Of a stretch of DNA of 33,520 bases, positions 18,843 to 27,334 are shown piece by piece. This stretch comes from Desulfotignum sp. (lineage in GTDB: Bacteria > Desulfobacterota > Desulfobacteria > Desulfobacterales > Desulfobacteraceae). A program made the position numbers and the translations under genes. The stretch lies in contig JAABTU010000444.1 of assembly GCA_011389715.1 (NCBI GenBank), forward strand, positions 1-33,520, read 5' to 3'. The notes beneath the pieces were generated by a model. It searched no databases, was not told the origin of the DNA, and worked only from the letters and a program-made list of their open reading frames with translations. Within the stretch, counting starts at the first letter, position 1. The number at the start of each line of letters is the position of its first letter.

Positions 18843-19001
18843 ATGGACAAATGGGAATGCCCGTGCGGATATGTATATGACCCGGAAGAAGGAGATATGG
18901 ACAATGGCATCGAACCGGGCACTGCCTGGGAAGATCTGCCTGAATCCTGGGTCTGCCCCCTTTGCGGTGCGGAACAGGAATATTTTGAAAAAGTGGAATA
19001 A
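18843..19001 (+). CDS. rubredoxin with CXC N-terminal knuckle
   Basis: [52 protein letters not shown]. Confidence 0.93.
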   Translation: MDKWECPCGYVYDPEEGDMDNGIEPGTAWEDLPESWVCPLCGAEQEYFEKVE

Positions 19002-19012
19002 CCGGAGGTCCC

Positions 19013-20212
19013 ATGTTTAAACCCGTTACGATTGCAGAAGGGATCTATTCGGTGGGGTGCCGGGACTGGGATATCCGTGATTTTCACGGGTATTCCACCT
19101 ATGAAGGCACCTCATACAATGCCTTTCTGGTGCAGGGGGAAAAAAATATCCTCATTGACACGGTGAAGTCAGGTTTTGGAGAGGAGATGCTGGCCAATAT
19201 CAGCCGCATCATGGATCCGAAAAAAATCGATGCCGTTATCAGTAACCATACGGAAATGGACCATTCAGGAACAATCCCCCTGGTAATGCACAGAATCGGA
19301 GAAGACAAGCCCCTGTATTGTTCCAAAATGGGGGCCAAAAACCTGAAAAGCCATTATAAAAAAGACTACAACTATCAGGTGGTGGGATCAGGAGAAACGC
19401 TCACACTGGGGAACCGGACATTTACCTTTCTGGAGACCCGGATGCTGCACTGGCCGGATTCCATGTTCACCTACATGCCTGATGAGAAAATTTTATTTTC
19501 CAGTGATGCCTTTGGCCAGCACTATGCAGGGGACAAATTCTTTGATGATGAAATCGGAGAGGAGATCATGCCCCATGCCCGCAAGTATTATGCCAATATC
19601 CTGCTGCATTTTTCTCCCCGGGTACAGGCCCTGCTGGCGGATGTGGCCAAAATGAACCTGGATATTGGCATGATATGTCCGGATCACGGCATCATATGGC
19701 GCAAAGACCCCGCAAAAATCATCACCGCCTACGACCAGTGGTCCCGGCAGGAACCCGCAAAAAAGGCATTGGTAATTTTTGATTCCATGTGGGAAAGCAC
19801 CGCCAAAATGGCCCGGGCCATCACCAGCGGCATTGAATCGGAAGAGGTACATGTACGGCTGATGAATACCCGCAAATGGCACAGATCCGACATCATGACC
19901 GAGGTGCTGGATGCCGGCGCACTGGCTGTGGGGTCCCCTACCCTCAACAATGGTATTTTCCCGGTAATTGCAGACGTCATGACCTATATTAAAGGGTTGC
20001 GGCCCCAGAACAAAATTGCTGCCGCTTTTGGTTCCTACGGCTGGAGCGGTGAGGCGGTCAAGATATTGAACAAAGAGTTTGAAGAAATGAAATGGGACAT
20101 GGTCAGTGACGGTGTCAAGGTGCTCTATGTGCCGGATGCTTCTGATCTGGAGCGCTGCTTTGACCTGGGCGTTACTCTGGCGAAAACCCTGAAGGTAAAA
20201 CTGTCGGAATAA
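19013..20212 (+). CDS. roo: FprA-family A-type flavoprotein / rubredoxin:oxygen (NO) oxidoreductase
   Basis: SNHTEMDHSG diiron motif, metallo-beta-lactamase-like N-domain, flavodoxin C-domain (IFDSMWESTAKMA, AAFGSYGWSGEAVK); downstream of rubredoxin. Confidence 0.94.
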   Translation: MFKPVTIAEGIYSVGCRDWDIRDFHGYSTYEGTSYNAFLVQGEKNILIDTVKSGFGEEMLANISRIMDPKKIDAVISNHTEMDHSGTIPLVMHRIGEDKPLYCSKMGAKNLKSHYKKDYNYQVVGSGETLTLGNRTFTFLETRMLHWPDSMFTYMPDEKILFSSDAFGQHYAGDKFFDDEIGEEIMPHARKYYANILLHFSPRVQALLADVAKMNLDIGMICPDHGIIWRKDPAKIITAYDQWSRQEPAKKALVIFDSMWESTAKMARAITSGIESEEVHVRLMNTRKWHRSDIMTEVLDAGALAVGSPTLNNGIFPVIADVMTYIKGLRPQNKIAAAFGSYGWSGEAVKILNKEFEEMKWDMVSDGVKVLYVPDASDLERCFDLGVTLAKTLKVKLSE

Positions 20213-20239
20213 CACCCATGCCCTTACGGGCATAACAAA

Positions 20240-20344
20240 ATATGAAAGCTTTTAGCTGTTAGCCCGTAGAAACCAGCAGGGGAAAATTTGCAATTGGTTA
20301 CTGGAAACTGATAACTGAGTACTGGCGGCTGACGGCTTTCATAT
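20240..20344. repeat. Heptad-repeat palindromic element, copy 1
   Basis: Ends in inverted repeats ATATGAAAGC...GCTTTCATAT; homologous to 20847..20954. Confidence 0.75.
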
Positions 20345-20373
20345 AAAAACTTGCAACAGGGAGGTACGCAGGC

Positions 20374-20847
20374 ATGGACAATGAATTCACGGCTAACGAT
20401 ATTTTTGACATTGCCATTGAAATTGAACAAAATGGCGCCCGGTTCTACAGGAAATCTGCCAATCTGTTGGACCAGGACATTCACAAACAATTTTTAACTT
20501 CCCTGGCAGACATGGAAGATGCCCATGAGAAAACCTTTGCCGCCATGAAGGCGCAGCTGGACGGTTCAGAAGCGGCAGCCACAGTATTTGATCCGGATGA
20601 TGAAAACACCCGGTATCTCAAGGCCCTGGCAGACACACGGGTATTTTTCCAAAAAGACCAGCCAGAACCCAGCATGAAAGGGATTCTGACCGCAGCCATT
20701 GCCGCGGAAAAAGATTCCATTTCCTTTTACCTGGGCATCAAAGAACTGGTGCCGGAAAAACTGGGAAAATCCAGAGTCCAGGATATTATCAAAGAAGAGA
20801 TGCGCCATATCCAGCTGCTGGCGGGAAAACTCACGGAATTTGCCTGA
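20374..20847 (+). CDS. ferritin-like/rubrerythrin-type diiron protein (no rubredoxin domain)
   Basis: DIAIEIEQNGARFYRKSANLL...LADMEDAHEKTFAAM...IAAEKDSISFYLGIKELV...IKEEMRHIQLLAGKL. Confidence 0.85.
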   Translation: MDNEFTANDIFDIAIEIEQNGARFYRKSANLLDQDIHKQFLTSLADMEDAHEKTFAAMKAQLDGSEAAATVFDPDDENTRYLKALADTRVFFQKDQPEPSMKGILTAAIAAEKDSISFYLGIKELVPEKLGKSRVQDIIKEEMRHIQLLAGKLTEFA

Positions 20848-20954
20848 TGAAGCTGTTGGCTGTTAGCTGTTAGCTTTTAGCTGTTAAGGGAAGAATTTGT
20901 AATTGTTTACTGAAAGCTGATTACTGATTACTGACGGCTGTCGGCTTTCATATA
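20847..20954. repeat. Heptad-repeat palindromic element, copy 2
   Basis: GCTGTTAGCTGTTAGCTTTTAGCTGTTA ... GCTGATTACTGATTACTGACGGCTGTCGGCTTTCATATA. Confidence 0.75.
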
Positions 20955-20970
20955 GAAAAAGAACCAGAAC

Positions 20971-21011
20971 AAAAGCCCCGGAAACCTTATTTCGGCCTCC
21001 GGGGCTTTTTT
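20971..21011 (+). terminator. Rho-independent terminator after ferritin-like gene
   Basis: AGCCCCGGA ... TCCGGGGCT followed by T-tract. Confidence 0.85.
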
Positions 21012-21117
21012 ACGCAACGTTAAAACTTCCCACCGTCAAAGCAGGACTTCGGCGCTGTTGAGCGGGGTCAGATTTGTGAAAGCTGCGTTTTCAGTACACG
21101 GGTTTATATGACGGGTA

Positions 21118-21498
21118 TCAGGCTTTCCACAGGCCGTGCAGGTTGCAGTATTCCCTGACCACCACTTTGGCGGCATCGGTTTTAAAAGTGGCCTCTGGTG
21201 CGCTGTCCGGGGTCAGCATCTGCCGCTGGACAAACATATTGTCTTCACTTGTCAGCTCGATCCACTGGATATAATGTTCACTGGTCATGGGATGCGCCAC
21301 ACTGCCGACCTTGACCTTGTAGCCGCCTTCAATTTTTTCCACCACCGGCACATGTTTTTCCACGGCCGCATCCACGGTGTTTTCCACCAGCCGTTCCATG
21401 GGTTTGCCGCAGCAGGTGACCGGGGGCTGCTCTCCATGAAGGACCTGCACAATATTGCCACATTTTTCGCACTTGTAAATACCCATTTTTTCTGCCAT
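21118..21498 (-). CDS. dfx: desulfoferrodoxin (superoxide reductase), copy 2
   Basis: [34 protein letters not shown]...VEKHVPVV...[14 protein letters not shown]...[20 protein letters not shown]. Confidence 0.94.
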   Translation of the reverse strand: MAEKMGIYKCEKCGNIVQVLHGEQPPVTCCGKPMERLVENTVDAAVEKHVPVVEKIEGGYKVKVGSVAHPMTSEHYIQWIELTSEDNMFVQRQMLTPDSAPEATFKTDAAKVVVREYCNLHGLWKA

Positions 21499-21591
21499 TT
21501 TCGACTCCTTTGCTATGTTTGGGGTTGGATTATTCATGTTCTCATGGCCCGCACGGGGACAGGGGCCATTCTGCGTAACACTATCTTAATT

Positions 21592-21828
21592 TTATATGCC
21601 ATTTGCAAAAATTTTTCCACTTTTATCTGTATGTTCCGGATGGCTGGCCATTAAAATACGGTGCATCCACGCTTTTGCCAGCCGGGTATCATCCTGACTC
21701 ACCTCTCTGAATACTGAGGCAATCTGGAAATATATTTCATTACTGGATTTTTGTGCCCCGTAAAAGCAGGCTGCATGGTGTTCATGTTTTTTTTTATTCT
21801 GCTGTGGTGTTATCTCTTTTTTTGGCAT
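21592..21828 (-). CDS. hypothetical protein
   Basis: MPKKEITPQQNKKKHEHHAACFYGAQKSSNEIYFQIASVFREVSQDDTRLAKAWMHRILMASHPEHTDKSGKIFANGI; SD-like AAGGAACC. Confidence 0.5.
   Translation of the reverse strand: MPKKEITPQQNKKKHEHHAACFYGAQKSSNEIYFQIASVFREVSQDDTRLAKAWMHRILMASHPEHTDKSGKIFANGI
21604..21619 (-). promoter_or_regulatory. Sigma-54 (-24/-12) promoter candidate (minus): TGGAAAAATTTTTGCA
   Basis: TGG-N10-GC with TTGCA; about 106 bp upstream of dfx copy 2 ATG (21498). Confidence 0.55.
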
Positions 21829-21954
21829 GGTTCCTTGCCTTTCGGAGGGGTTCACGTTTTTGCATTCACGTTCGTGCATTCACAGCAAACATCAAGCAAA
21901 CATCATGCCAAAAAAGCCCACCCGCGCCCCGGACACTTGCTTGCAGCTTACGTA

Positions 21955-22401
21955 TTACAAAATCTGTGCAATGGCTGCTTCCATCTGTTCTTTTGGCAGC
22001 GCCCCCACCAGGGTGTCCTTCACCTTCCCGTTTTTCACCAGCAGCATGGTGGGAACAGAAGAGATGGCGAAACGCGATCCTGTACCGGGATTTTCATCCA
22101 GATTCAGCTTGGCCACCTTTAACCGGCCCTGGTATTTTTGGGCCAAAGCATCCATGATCGGCCCCACAGCACGGCAGGGCCCGCACCAGGGGGCCCAGCA
22201 GTCCACCAGCACCGGCAGTGTCGAAACCATGACCTCCTGGTGAAAGGTGGCATCAGACACAACCACGGGCTTTCCAAGGGTTTCCATGGAAAGAGGACTG
22301 CCGCATCTGCCGCATTTGGGCCTGTCTTTCATACGTGCCACCGGCACCCGGTTCTTTGCTTGGCAACCGGTGCAGGCAACAATAACTGACTGGGTTTTCA
22401 T
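21955..22401 (-). CDS. trxC: thioredoxin with N-terminal zinc-ribbon-like region (TrxC/Trx2-type)
   Basis: CTGCQAKNRVP...PKCGRCGSPL; WAPWCGPCRAVGP; SSVPTMLLVKNGK. Confidence 0.92.
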   Translation of the reverse strand: MKTQSVIVACTGCQAKNRVPVARMKDRPKCGRCGSPLSMETLGKPVVVSDATFHQEVMVSTLPVLVDCWAPWCGPCRAVGPIMDALAQKYQGRLKVAKLNLDENPGTGSRFAISSVPTMLLVKNGKVKDTLVGALPKEQMEAAIAQIL

Positions 22402-22424
22402 GGCCTCTCCTTTTCATGATTTTC

Positions 22425-22859
22425 CTATATCATGGCGGCAACATTTTTCCCGTATTCCTGGGCGGCTTTTATGCCGCCCCCCACCCAGGCTGCCTTGAGC
22501 ATGAGGGGCCCTTCAGATACCATATTCATCTTGAAAATATGGGTCATGGTATCAAAAATCCGGCCGGCTGCCTCGCCGCTCCATCCGTATGAACCGAATG
22601 AACCACCGGGTTTTCCCGAAAGCTCCGCCCGTTCCGCCATAAACAGCAGCTGCTTCATCGAGGTGATCATCTCCCCGTGATAGGTGGGTGAACCGAAAAT
22701 ATAGGCATCATAGCCTTTGAGATCTTCTTCGTTTTTGATTTCGCTGACCCTTTTAAGTTCTGCATTATGTCCGGATATCCGGATACCTTCGCCGATGATG
22801 TCTGCAATAGCTTTGGTCTCTTCAGACCGGGTTGCATAAACAATCAATACCGTTCCCAT
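22425..22859 (-). CDS. flavodoxin-family protein
   Basis: VLIVYATRSEETKAIADIIGEGI...AYIFGSPTYHGEM...GGSFGSYGWSGEAAGRIFD. Confidence 0.88.
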   Translation of the reverse strand: MGTVLIVYATRSEETKAIADIIGEGIRISGHNAELKRVSEIKNEEDLKGYDAYIFGSPTYHGEMITSMKQLLFMAERAELSGKPGGSFGSYGWSGEAAGRIFDTMTHIFKMNMVSEGPLMLKAAWVGGGIKAAQEYGKNVAAMI

Positions 22860-22893
22860 GTGTCCTCCTGAAATATGTGTTGTATGTTTGTGA

Positions 22894-23076
22894 TCAAACT
22901 GTAACGACCGCTACCCTGACCGGCTCAGCCCTGTGGGGATCTTCATCCGAAAATCCGGTTTCTGTGTGTTCATTGCCGTCCACCTGCACCAGGCCGGCGC
23001 CGGTGCAGGGAGCAATCCGGGGAGATATACCGTCTTTTGTAAATCTGTACCGCTGATACGTTTCACCCTGAGACAT
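22894..23076 (-). pseudogene. fragment resembling the alpha subunit of a 2-oxoacid:ferredoxin oxidoreductase
   Basis: YQRYRFTKDGISPRIAPCTGAGLVQVDGNEHTETGFSDEDP resembles the internal KorA/VorA-like motif RY..TEDGISPR..PG......EHDE.G...EDP; only 60 aa. Confidence 0.5.
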
Positions 23077-23409
23077 TTGTGCCTCTTTTGTTACAGGATC
23101 TGTTTGTAAAAACGGTTTGTGTGCATCCCCCAGGTCAAATTTATTAGGTTATATCATTTCCCATGAATGGTTCCTGAATTAAAAATGGTTATATATCTGC
23201 ATTTTGTATCATTGCCTGAAGGGATTTAAAAGCAAAAATCACGCCAGTTCCAAAAAGGCTGCCCAATCAAAATATGAATTGCTCCTTGCCAAACCGGCAC
23301 AAAACATGCAAAATATACAAAGACCAATTAAAAAAGAAACAAGAGCTGGTTTCATCACGGTCAAAAGTCACAACAAAAAAACCATAATCTCACCAAAGGA
23401 GCAGCCAAA

Positions 23410-23667
23410 ATGACCTCGGAAAAACCCATACTATACGCTTTAAGCACTTGCAGCCACTGCAAATCCACCAAAAAATTATTAAATGACTGCAATGTGGAAT
23501 ATAATTACGTGGAAGTGGACGACCTGGAGGGGGAAGAAAGAAAAGCCATTATCGCCGATATCAAGGAGTTGAATCCGAGGTGTTCTTTTCCCACCATCAA
23601 AATCAATGATACAGTCATCGTGGGGTTCAAGGAAAAAGAAATCAAAAATGCACTGGGGATTGAATAA
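23410..23667 (+). CDS. glutaredoxin-family protein
   Basis: ILYALSTCSHCKSTKKLLNDCNVEYNYVEVDD...CSFPTIKINDTVIVGFKEKEI; CSHC redox site. Confidence 0.88.
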   Translation: MTSEKPILYALSTCSHCKSTKKLLNDCNVEYNYVEVDDLEGEERKAIIADIKELNPRCSFPTIKINDTVIVGFKEKEIKNALGIE

Positions 23668-23996
23668 TGAAAGTGGAACAACTTTATCAGGCTTTGAAAA
23701 AATCACAGGAAGCCAAAGGCATCTATTTTAACAAAGACAAAGACCTGGTCTTTGAGCTGCTGGAGTCGCTGCTTTTAAACAAAGACCGGTATGGATACAT
23801 GGCATGTCCCTGCCGCCTGGCCTGTGCAGACAGAGAAAAAGACAAGGACATCATCTGCCCCTGTGTCTACCGGGAACCGGATCTTGAAGAGTTCGGGGCC
23901 TGCTACTGCGGGCTCTATGTTTCCAAAGCAGTACATAACCATGAGGCCCGGGTGGAATATGTCCCGGAAAGAAGACCCCCTGAAAAAATATTCTAA
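23667..23996 (+). CDS. ferredoxin-thioredoxin reductase catalytic-subunit-like protein
   Basis: YMACPCRLACADREKDKDIICPCVYREPDLEEFGACYCGLYVSKAV; TAATG overlap with glutaredoxin gene. Confidence 0.85.
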   Translation: MKVEQLYQALKKSQEAKGIYFNKDKDLVFELLESLLLNKDRYGYMACPCRLACADREKDKDIICPCVYREPDLEEFGACYCGLYVSKAVHNHEARVEYVPERRPPEKIF

Positions 23997-24015
23997 ATTT
24001 TTTACGGAGATTGCC

Positions 24016-25197
24016 ATGAATGACGAATGCACCCCTGTTTTAAACACAGGTCTTCGCGGCATTGATGTCGCAAGTTCAAAAATCTGTGATGTCCGGGGTA
24101 AAGAAGGCAAACTGATTTACCGCGGATATCTCATTGAAGACCTGGCGGAAAATGCCACCTTTGAAGAGGTGTGTTTTCTTCTGCTCTATGAGCGCCTGCC
24201 CAAAAAAGAGGAACTGGCTGATTTTGATGCCAGCCTGAAACAGAAACGCCATGTGCCGGAAAATGTTTTCGCGTTTTTGAAAAGCCTGCCCAAAACCATG
24301 AATCCCATGGATGTGATCCAGATGGCAGCCCCTATGCTGATCCAGACCGATGAGAACGCGGGCTCAGAAACTCTGGAACATACCCTGTACAGTGCGGAGA
24401 ACCTCATAGCAGGGCTTGGCACCATTATTGCGGCCTGGGACAGGATACGCAGCAATAAAACCCCGGTGATGCCGGACAATACCCTGGGCCATGCTGCCAA
24501 CTTTTTGTATATGCTCACCGATGAAACACCCGAAACGGAAGTGGCCGGTTTTTTTGATGCCGGGCTGGTGCTTCATGCAGAGCATTCCTTTAACGCGTCC
24601 ACCTTTACCGCCCGGCAGGTGGCCTCCACCAAAGCCCATATTTATGCAGCAATATCCGCAGCCATCGGCAGCCTTTCCGGGCCGCTGCACGGCGGTGCCA
24701 ATGTCCGGGTCATGAAAATGCTCATGGAAATCAATTCTGAAAAAAATATCGCACCCTATATCAACAAAACTCTGGATTCCGGCGGCCTGATAATGGGCCT
24801 GGGCCATGCGGTATACCAGACAGACGACCCCCGGGCCCTTATTCTGGCCCCCATGTGCCGGCGCATGGGAGAAATCGCCGGAGATACCCACTGGTATGAG
24901 CTGTCAAAAGCCCTGGAAAAAAAGGCCAAACAGGCATTTAAAAAACACAAAAACAAAGATATCTTCTGCAATGTGGATTTTTATTCCGCATCCCTGTTTT
25001 ATGCCATGGGCATTGCAATGGACCTGTTTTCTCCCATATTTGCCCTGTCACGGGTCAGCGGCTGGTGTGCCCATGTCATGGAAGAACAGTTTGCCATGGC
25101 CGCACCCAAACCCTCTTTATACCGCCCCGGGGCCACATATGTGGGAGAATACTGCGGACCGGATGAGTGCAGGTTCGCCGATATTGAAAAAAGGTGA
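24016..25197 (+). CDS. gltA: citrate synthase
   Basis: NTGLRGIDVASSKICDVRGKEGKLIYRGYLIEDLAENATFEEV...LHAEHSFNASTFTARQ...GPLHGGANVRVMKML...GLGHAVYQTDDPRA. Confidence 0.93.
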   Translation: MNDECTPVLNTGLRGIDVASSKICDVRGKEGKLIYRGYLIEDLAENATFEEVCFLLLYERLPKKEELADFDASLKQKRHVPENVFAFLKSLPKTMNPMDVIQMAAPMLIQTDENAGSETLEHTLYSAENLIAGLGTIIAAWDRIRSNKTPVMPDNTLGHAANFLYMLTDETPETEVAGFFDAGLVLHAEHSFNASTFTARQVASTKAHIYAAISAAIGSLSGPLHGGANVRVMKMLMEINSEKNIAPYINKTLDSGGLIMGLGHAVYQTDDPRALILAPMCRRMGEIAGDTHWYELSKALEKKAKQAFKKHKNKDIFCNVDFYSASLFYAMGIAMDLFSPIFALSRVSGWCAHVMEEQFAMAAPKPSLYRPGATYVGEYCGPDECRFADIEKR

Positions 25198-25304
25198 AAA
25201 CTGCGGCGTACGGTTTGAAATTCGCGGTGTGAGAATCGGTGGATGAATAAGAAGCGAAACCTGCGTAGAAAGTAAGCATTAATTTATGAACAAGGAAAAA
25301 AAAT

Positions 25305-25997
25305 ATGAAAGCCTGGAAATGTACTGTATGCAATTATATTCATAAGGGTGATACCCCGCCGGACAAATGTCCGGTATGCGGGGCCGGCCCGGACAAGTTT
25401 GTAGAAATTGAGATCCCTGATTCACAGGAAAAAACGGATGCTGCGCCTTCCAAAGCATCTGGTGCTGCACCAGATAGATCCTCCCCTGCCCCTGCCCCTT
25501 CGAAAGATGCAGGCGGTATCACCTCGCCTGAAGAGGAAAAAACACCCCCCACCGGCCCACCGACGCTGTACCAGCGGATTACAGAACTGATGATCCGGCA
25601 CCATGCCCACCCGATACTGGTGCATACCCCCAACGGAATTCTGCCGGCAGCAGCTGTTCTGTTCATTCTGGCCTGGCTGTTTGATGCCACACTGCCGGCG
25701 AAAGCCGCTGTCATCAACCTTATCTTTGTAGTTCTGGCCCTGCCCCCGGTATTGTACACCGGTTTTCTGGAGTGGCAGAAAAAATACAACCAGGCCTATA
25801 CCCTTTTGTTTAAACTCAAAATACTGGCTGCTGCCCTGACAAGTGCTGCCTGCGTGATTTCCATGGTCTGGTATCTGGCTGATCCTGCGGTTTTATCAAC
25901 GCCTCTGGCCTGGGTATTTATTTTCATCAATATTGTCATGCTGGCATCCGCCGGTGTGGCCGGCTACATCGGCGGAAAACTGGTATTCAAGGACTGA
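25305..25997 (+). CDS. rubredoxin-like domain fused to a four-TM DUF2231-like membrane domain
   Basis: [39 protein letters not shown], Pro/Ala-rich linker, then [28 protein letters not shown]... with several TM helices. Confidence 0.8.
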   Translation: MKAWKCTVCNYIHKGDTPPDKCPVCGAGPDKFVEIEIPDSQEKTDAAPSKASGAAPDRSSPAPAPSKDAGGITSPEEEKTPPTGPPTLYQRITELMIRHHAHPILVHTPNGILPAAAVLFILAWLFDATLPAKAAVINLIFVVLALPPVLYTGFLEWQKKYNQAYTLLFKLKILAAALTSAACVISMVWYLADPAVLSTPLAWVFIFINIVMLASAGVAGYIGGKLVFKD

Positions 25998-26039
25998 CGG
26001 CTGTTTTTATCCACCTTCCATTGTAAAGGAACCCGTAAT

Positions 26040-27263
26040 ATGGCTGACTTTATCACGCTGAACCCGGACAATTCTCTGAATGTGCCGGCCCATCCCGTCA
26101 TCGGGTGTATCCCCGGAGATGGCACAGGCCCAGATATCTGGCACGCCACCCGGCCGGTAATGGATACAGCGGTTGCAACAGCTTACGGCGGTAACCGCGC
26201 CATTAATTTTACGGAACTGCCTGCAGGTGAATCCAGTTTTCAGAAAACCGGAGAATGGCTGCCGAAAACCACCCTGGAACAGATTAAAAAATTGCGGGTG
26301 GCCATCAAAGGCCCCATGACCACGCCAGTAGGCAAAGGCATGCGCTCGCTTAACGTGGCCATCCGCCAGGAACTGGATCTGTTCGCCTGCATCCGGCCGG
26401 CCCGGTATATAAAAGGGGTACCTTCTCCGTGCCGCAACCCCGCCGCGATTGACATGGTGATTTTCCGGGAAAACACCGAAGACCTGTACGCGGGCATCGA
26501 GTGGCAGTCCGGTACTGAGGATGCAAAAGAGATCATTGATTTTATCAAAAACAAAACCGGCAAGGCCCTTGCGCAGGACACCACCGGCATCGGCATCAAA
26601 CCCATCAGTGAAGCCAACACCCGGCGCCTGGTGAAACAGGCGATCCAGTATGCCCTGGACAACAACCGCACAAGCGTCACCCTGATGCACAAAGGCAATA
26701 TCATGAAATTCACGGAAGGGGCATTTCTCAACTGGGGCCTGGCAGTGGGAAAAGAGGATTTTGCCGGTACCGTAATCCTGGAAGACCAGCTGTACAAAGA
26801 GTTCAACGGCAAACTCCCCACAGGAAAAATCCTGCTCAAGGACCGGATTGCCGACAGCATGTTTCAACAGGTGCTGCTGCGGCCCGAAGAGTATGATATC
26901 ATTGCCGCCCCCAACCTGAACGGGGACTATATTTCCGATCTTTTGGCCGCCATGGTGGGTGGACTGGGACTGGCACCGGGAGCCAACATCGGAACAGACT
27001 GCGCCGTGTTCGAAGCCACCCACGGCACCGCACCCAAATATGCGGGCAAAGACAAGGTCAACCCGGGATCCCTGATTCTGTCAGGTGCCATGATGCTGGA
27101 TCACATGGGGTGGCATGAGGCCGCAGACCTGATCCATGATGCCCTGCAAAAGGCCATCACTGCCAGAACCGTCACCTATGACCTGGCCCGGCAGATCCCG
27201 GGTGCCACCGAGGTATCCTGTTCTGAGTTCGGCCGGCAGATCTGCAAGCAGATGGAGGGGTGA
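26040..27263 (+). CDS. icd: isocitrate dehydrogenase (NADP-type)
   Basis: [16 protein letters not shown]...[37 protein letters not shown]...[15 protein letters not shown]...[28 protein letters not shown]. Confidence 0.94.
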   Translation: MADFITLNPDNSLNVPAHPVIGCIPGDGTGPDIWHATRPVMDTAVATAYGGNRAINFTELPAGESSFQKTGEWLPKTTLEQIKKLRVAIKGPMTTPVGKGMRSLNVAIRQELDLFACIRPARYIKGVPSPCRNPAAIDMVIFRENTEDLYAGIEWQSGTEDAKEIIDFIKNKTGKALAQDTTGIGIKPISEANTRRLVKQAIQYALDNNRTSVTLMHKGNIMKFTEGAFLNWGLAVGKEDFAGTVILEDQLYKEFNGKLPTGKILLKDRIADSMFQQVLLRPEEYDIIAAPNLNGDYISDLLAAMVGGLGLAPGANIGTDCAVFEATHGTAPKYAGKDKVNPGSLILSGAMMLDHMGWHEAADLIHDALQKAITARTVTYDLARQIPGATEVSCSEFGRQICKQMEG

Positions 27264-27334
27264 GGGATGAGGAGTGAGGAGCAAGGGAGGTCGTTACTTT
27301 TCCCTCATACCTCACACCTCATACCTCACACCTC
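27255..27334. repeat. Heptad-repeat imperfect palindrome between convergent icd and exoIII genes
   Basis: GGTGAGG-GATGAGG-AGTGAGG... versus CCTCATA-CCTCACA-CCTCATA-CCTCACA-CCTC. Confidence 0.7.

Noticed and set aside
20860-20880. Short tandem GCTGTTA units considered as a CRISPR-like array
   Set aside because: Units are 7 nt with no spacers; explained by the heptad palindrome element.
23186-23200. Possible sigma-54 site TGGTTATATATCTGC upstream of glutaredoxin
   Set aside because: Has GG-N10-GC spacing but lacks TTGC and the YRYR bases, and lies about 210 bp upstream; too weak to call.
23204-23413. 69-aa plus-strand ORF before glutaredoxin
   Set aside because: Lys/Ser-rich, no SD, AT-rich intergenic sequence; probably spurious.
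26007-27023. 338-aa minus-strand ORF
   Set aside because: Fully antisense to the clear isocitrate dehydrogenase gene; no recognisable protein motifs, typical shadow ORF.
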